In this document: in pieces, positions 4,711-6,990 of the stretch
Layout: each line of letters begins with the position of its first letter
Position numbering within the stretch: the stretch's first letter is position 1
Assembly (NCBI GenBank): GCA_031268255.1
Contig: JAIRXO010000127.1
Span: forward strand, 1-6,990
Length of the DNA stretch: 6,990 bases
Direction of reading: 5' to 3'
From: Spirochaetaceae bacterium
GTDB taxonomy: Bacteria > Spirochaetota > Spirochaetia > Treponematales > Breznakiellaceae
The notes under the pieces: generated by a model
Told to the model about the DNA's origin: nothing
Databases searched by the model: none
What the model saw: the letters and a program-made list of their open reading frames with translations, nothing else
Position numbers and translations under genes: made by a program

Positions 4711-6744
4711 ATGTTGCTTAAATCCATGCGTAATATCGGCATCATGGCTCACATTGATGCGGGGAAAACCACTACCACAGAAAGAATACTGTATTATACC
4801 GGCAAGAGTCACCGTATAGGGGAAGTTGACGATGGCGAAGCCATCATGGACTGGATGGAGCAGGAGCAGGAGCGGGGCATTACCATACAGAGCGCCGCCA
4901 CGACGACGTACTGGAAAGAGTACCAGATTAACATCATTGATACTCCCGGTCATGTTGATTTTACCGCCGAGGTGGAGCGGTCCCTCAGGGTGCTTGACGG
5001 CGCTGTGGCTATATTCGACGCGGTAAGGGGTGTGGAGCCCCAGACCGAAACGGTATGGCGTCAGGCCGAACACTACAAGGTTCCCTGCATTGGGTATGTG
5101 AACAAGATGGACCGCGTGGGGGCTGATTTTTTTCCTGTGCTGGAAGATATACAGACAAAGCTCGGCGTCCGGCCTGTGGCGCTGGAGATTCCGCTGGGAA
5201 GGGAAAGTTCTTTTGAAGGGGTCATAGACCTCATTGATATGCGGGAAATACGCTGGGACGCTGCTTCGGAGGGGGAAAAAATGATTCTCTCCGCGGTGGC
5301 CCCTGAGCGGGAGAATGCCGCGAGGGAATGGCGGGAAAAAATCATCGACGCTCTTTCGCGCGAGTCTGACGCGATAACCGAGTATTATCTTGCCGGGGAG
5401 GAAATTTCCGCAGGCCTTCTGCGCGCCGAACTGCGCGAGGCGGTACTCAAGCGGAGGCTCTTTCCTGTTTTTGCCGGGGCTTCCCGGAGGAATATGGGTG
5501 TCCAGCCTCTCATTGACGGTGTTATATCGTATCTTCCGGCTCCTGACGAGGTTGCCCCGGTTATAGGCCACCAGATAAAAAAAGACGAAGCCGTGGAAAT
5601 CCCCTGCGATCCATCTGGCCAGCCTCTTGGTCTGGTATTCAAAATACAGAACGACCGCGAGGCGGGGAGTCTCTGTTATGTGCGTATGTACTCCGGGGTG
5701 ATTCGGCCAGGGCTCATGGTAAACAACATGGGCAAGAGGAAGCGGGAAAGGGTCAACCGCATACTCCGCATGCATTCCAACAAGTCAGAGCCCCTGGACG
5801 AACTTTCCGCCGGGGATATAGGCGTCATCATAGGGCTGAAACTTGCCCAGACCGGGGATACCATTGGCAGCGAGGGCTGGCCGGTGCTGCTCGAAAAGAT
5901 GGTGTTTCCCGAACCGGTCATGTCTGTGTCCATTGAACCCAGGACCATGTCCGAGCAGGACAAACTCAGGGAATCTCTTGCCATACTTGCCAAAGAGGAC
6001 CCCACGTTTACTACCAAAGAAAACGAAGAAACAGGCCAGCTCATTATTTCGGGTATGGGGGAGCTTCACCTTGACGTACTGGTAACCCGCATACTCAAGG
6101 AATATAAGGTTGAAGCCAAGGTCGGCAATCCCCAGGTTACTTACCGCGAATCAGTGGGCAGGGCCGTTGAGCATACCGAGAAATTTTCCAGGACCATGGC
6201 CGGCAAGGAAAACGAGGCGGAACTTACTCTCCGCGTCGAACCTTTGCCCCGTGGTCAGGGCAACCGTTATACCCAAGGTGTACGCAATCCCCAGATACCC
6301 CAGGCCATTTTTGACGCTGTTGAGCGGGGCATTTCCGGCTCCCTTGCCTCCGGCATAGCCCTTGGCTATCCCTGCATCGACACAGGCGTTACCCTTAGCG
6401 CCATAAAGTATTCGGAACTTACCGGCTCTGAGTTTGCCTTTGAAGCCTGCGCCAGCATGGGTTTTGATGAAGCCTGCCGCGGCGCCGAACCGGTGCTTCT
6501 TGAGCCCATCATGGCCGTTACCCTCATCTCGCCCAAGGAATTTGTCGGCGATGTAATCAGCCTGATTACCCAGAGGGGGGGCCAGGTATCCAATATGGAA
6601 TCCAAGACCGCAGTTGACGAAGTCAGGGCCCAGGCCCCCATGGCCAGGATGTTCGGTTTTATGACCGCCCTCCGCTCAGTAAGCCAGGGCCGCGCGACCT
6701 TTACGATGGAATTTTCCCATTTTGAAAAGAAGAGTGGCCGCTAG
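4711..6744 (+). CDS. fusA: Elongation factor G paralogue, spirochaetal EF-G2 (ribosome-recycling type)
   Basis: This is a complete 677-residue translational GTPase, close to the length of spirochaetal EF-G2. The G domain has AHIDAGKT (13-20), RGIT with Thr58, DTPGH (77-81), NKMD (131-134) and GAS (256-258, where most EF-Gs have GSA). Domain II follows at about 300-400. Domain III has EDPTF and GMGELHLD (448-455). Domain IV spans about 480-600, and domain V ends in GRATFTMEFSHF. The domain IV tip is altered. The usual GGRGQYGH loop is replaced around 495-507, and Ser568 in KYSELTGSE aligns with His583 of E. coli EF-G, which is important for translocation. In Borrelia burgdorferi one of the two EF-Gs works only in ribosome recycling with RRF, and this protein resembles that copy. 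A second, translocating EF-G is therefore expected elsewhere in the genome. The ATG at 4711 has no ribosome binding site; an alternative ATG at 4726 has none either and would leave little before RNIGIMAHIDAGK. Confidence 0.95.
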   Translation: MLLKSMRNIGIMAHIDAGKTTTTERILYYTGKSHRIGEVDDGEAIMDWMEQEQERGITIQSAATTTYWKEYQINIIDTPGHVDFTAEVERSLRVLDGAVAIFDAVRGVEPQTETVWRQAEHYKVPCIGYVNKMDRVGADFFPVLEDIQTKLGVRPVALEIPLGRESSFEGVIDLIDMREIRWDAASEGEKMILSAVAPERENAAREWREKIIDALSRESDAITEYYLAGEEISAGLLRAELREAVLKRRLFPVFAGASRRNMGVQPLIDGVISYLPAPDEVAPVIGHQIKKDEAVEIPCDPSGQPLGLVFKIQNDREAGSLCYVRMYSGVIRPGLMVNNMGKRKRERVNRILRMHSNKSEPLDELSAGDIGVIIGLKLAQTGDTIGSEGWPVLLEKMVFPEPVMSVSIEPRTMSEQDKLRESLAILAKEDPTFTTKENEETGQLIISGMGELHLDVLVTRILKEYKVEAKVGNPQVTYRESVGRAVEHTEKFSRTMAGKENEAELTLRVEPLPRGQGNRYTQGVRNPQIPQAIFDAVERGISGSLASGIALGYPCIDTGVTLSAIKYSELTGSEFAFEACASMGFDEACRGAEPVLLEPIMAVTLISPKEFVGDVISLITQRGGQVSNMESKTAVDEVRAQAPMARMFGFMTALRSVSQGRATFTMEFSHFEKKSGR

Positions 6745-6771
6745 GAGGGCTGCTGACCGGCGCAAGGTGAG

Positions 6772-6990
6772 TTACTCAATTTCCTGTGCGCAGTCGTAGG
6801 CCTCTTTGATCGCGTCAATGGCAAGACGGGGTTCCCTGGCATCGCCGACTATAAAACAGGGAAGTTTCCTGGCCTGGGCAAGCGTCGAAAGTTCCACCCG
6901 GGAACGGTACCCGGCGGCCAGTACCACCGTATCAGATGGAAGCCGGCTTTCTTTTCCGTTTTTGTCCTGGATGGTAATGCTTCCTGAGCC
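6772..6990 (-). CDS. NADH:flavin oxidoreductase/2,4-dienoyl-CoA reductase family protein, C-terminal part (5' truncated)
   Basis: Only the last 72 codons are present; the rest lies right of the window. The fragment reads SDTVVLAAGYRSRVEL, then FIVGDAREPRLAIDAIKEAY and ends CAQEIE. The VVLAAG strand plus a VGD motif followed by EPR...AI.EAY is the end of the FAD/NAD(P)-binding half in FadH-like, enoate-reductase and BaiCD-like enzymes. These have an N-terminal FMN barrel and a C-terminal pyridine-nucleotide-disulphide-reductase-like half. The 'EPR...AIxEAY' form separates it from thioredoxin reductases. The substrate cannot be told from this piece. Its stop codon (6772-6774) lies 27 nt from the convergent EF-G stop, and no clear terminator hairpin is seen in that gap. 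Confidence 0.8.
   Translation of the reverse strand, partial: GSGSITIQDKNGKESRLPSDTVVLAAGYRSRVELSTLAQARKLPCFIVGDAREPRLAIDAIKEAYDCAQEIE

Noticed and set aside
4708..5775. 355-codon open frame on the - strand opposite the EF-G gene
   Set aside because: It lies entirely antisense to a certain, conserved gene. Its translation is rich in His, Pro and Arg and has no recognisable domain, as expected of a codon shadow.

Overview
The window looks like chromosomal DNA of a termite-gut-type Treponema or a close spirochaete relative. Three things suggest this. The elongation factor G resembles the second spirochaetal EF-G (compare Borrelia burgdorferi EF-G2). Two lipoproteins with spirochaete-like lipoboxes follow an outer-membrane receptor. 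One of them carries the 'GGxIsxNsAxxxGGGVY' beta-helix repeats common in large Treponema surface proteins. The genus is inferred from remembered family features, not from a search.

Layout: (1) 1-1532, + strand: the 3' part of a TonB-dependent outer-membrane receptor whose start lies left of the window. (2) 1543-2247, + strand: a small HmuY-like lipoprotein, 10 nt after the receptor stop and certainly co-transcribed with it. (3) 2248-2399: a short gap packed with three near-perfect hairpins. (4) 2400-4304, + strand: a second, larger lipoprotein with an HmuY-like domain, one bacterial Ig-like domain and a C-terminal parallel beta-helix repeat region. (5) 4305-4710: a 406-nt gene-free stretch, rich in G and C runs, full of inverted and direct repeats, ending in an AT-rich promoter. 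(6) 4711-6744, + strand: a complete EF-G paralogue of the ribosome-recycling type. (7) 6772-6990, - strand: the C-terminal 72 residues of a flavin-dependent oxidoreductase of the NADH:flavin oxidoreductase/2,4-dienoyl-CoA reductase family, convergent with the EF-G gene.

The first three genes read as a surface uptake locus of the HmuR-HmuY kind: lipoproteins capture a ligand, probably haem, and pass it to a TonB-dependent receptor. The receptor has a YRAP motif, an NPNL-like motif (NENL) and a histidine between them, as in haem receptors. The second lipoprotein is the most unusual object here, because it joins a HmuY-like domain to Ig and beta-helix modules that would extend it from the cell surface. 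The EF-G gene is a separate transcription unit. Its -10 box is so close to the ATG that the mRNA may be leaderless, and its domain IV lacks residues needed for translocation, which fits a recycling role.
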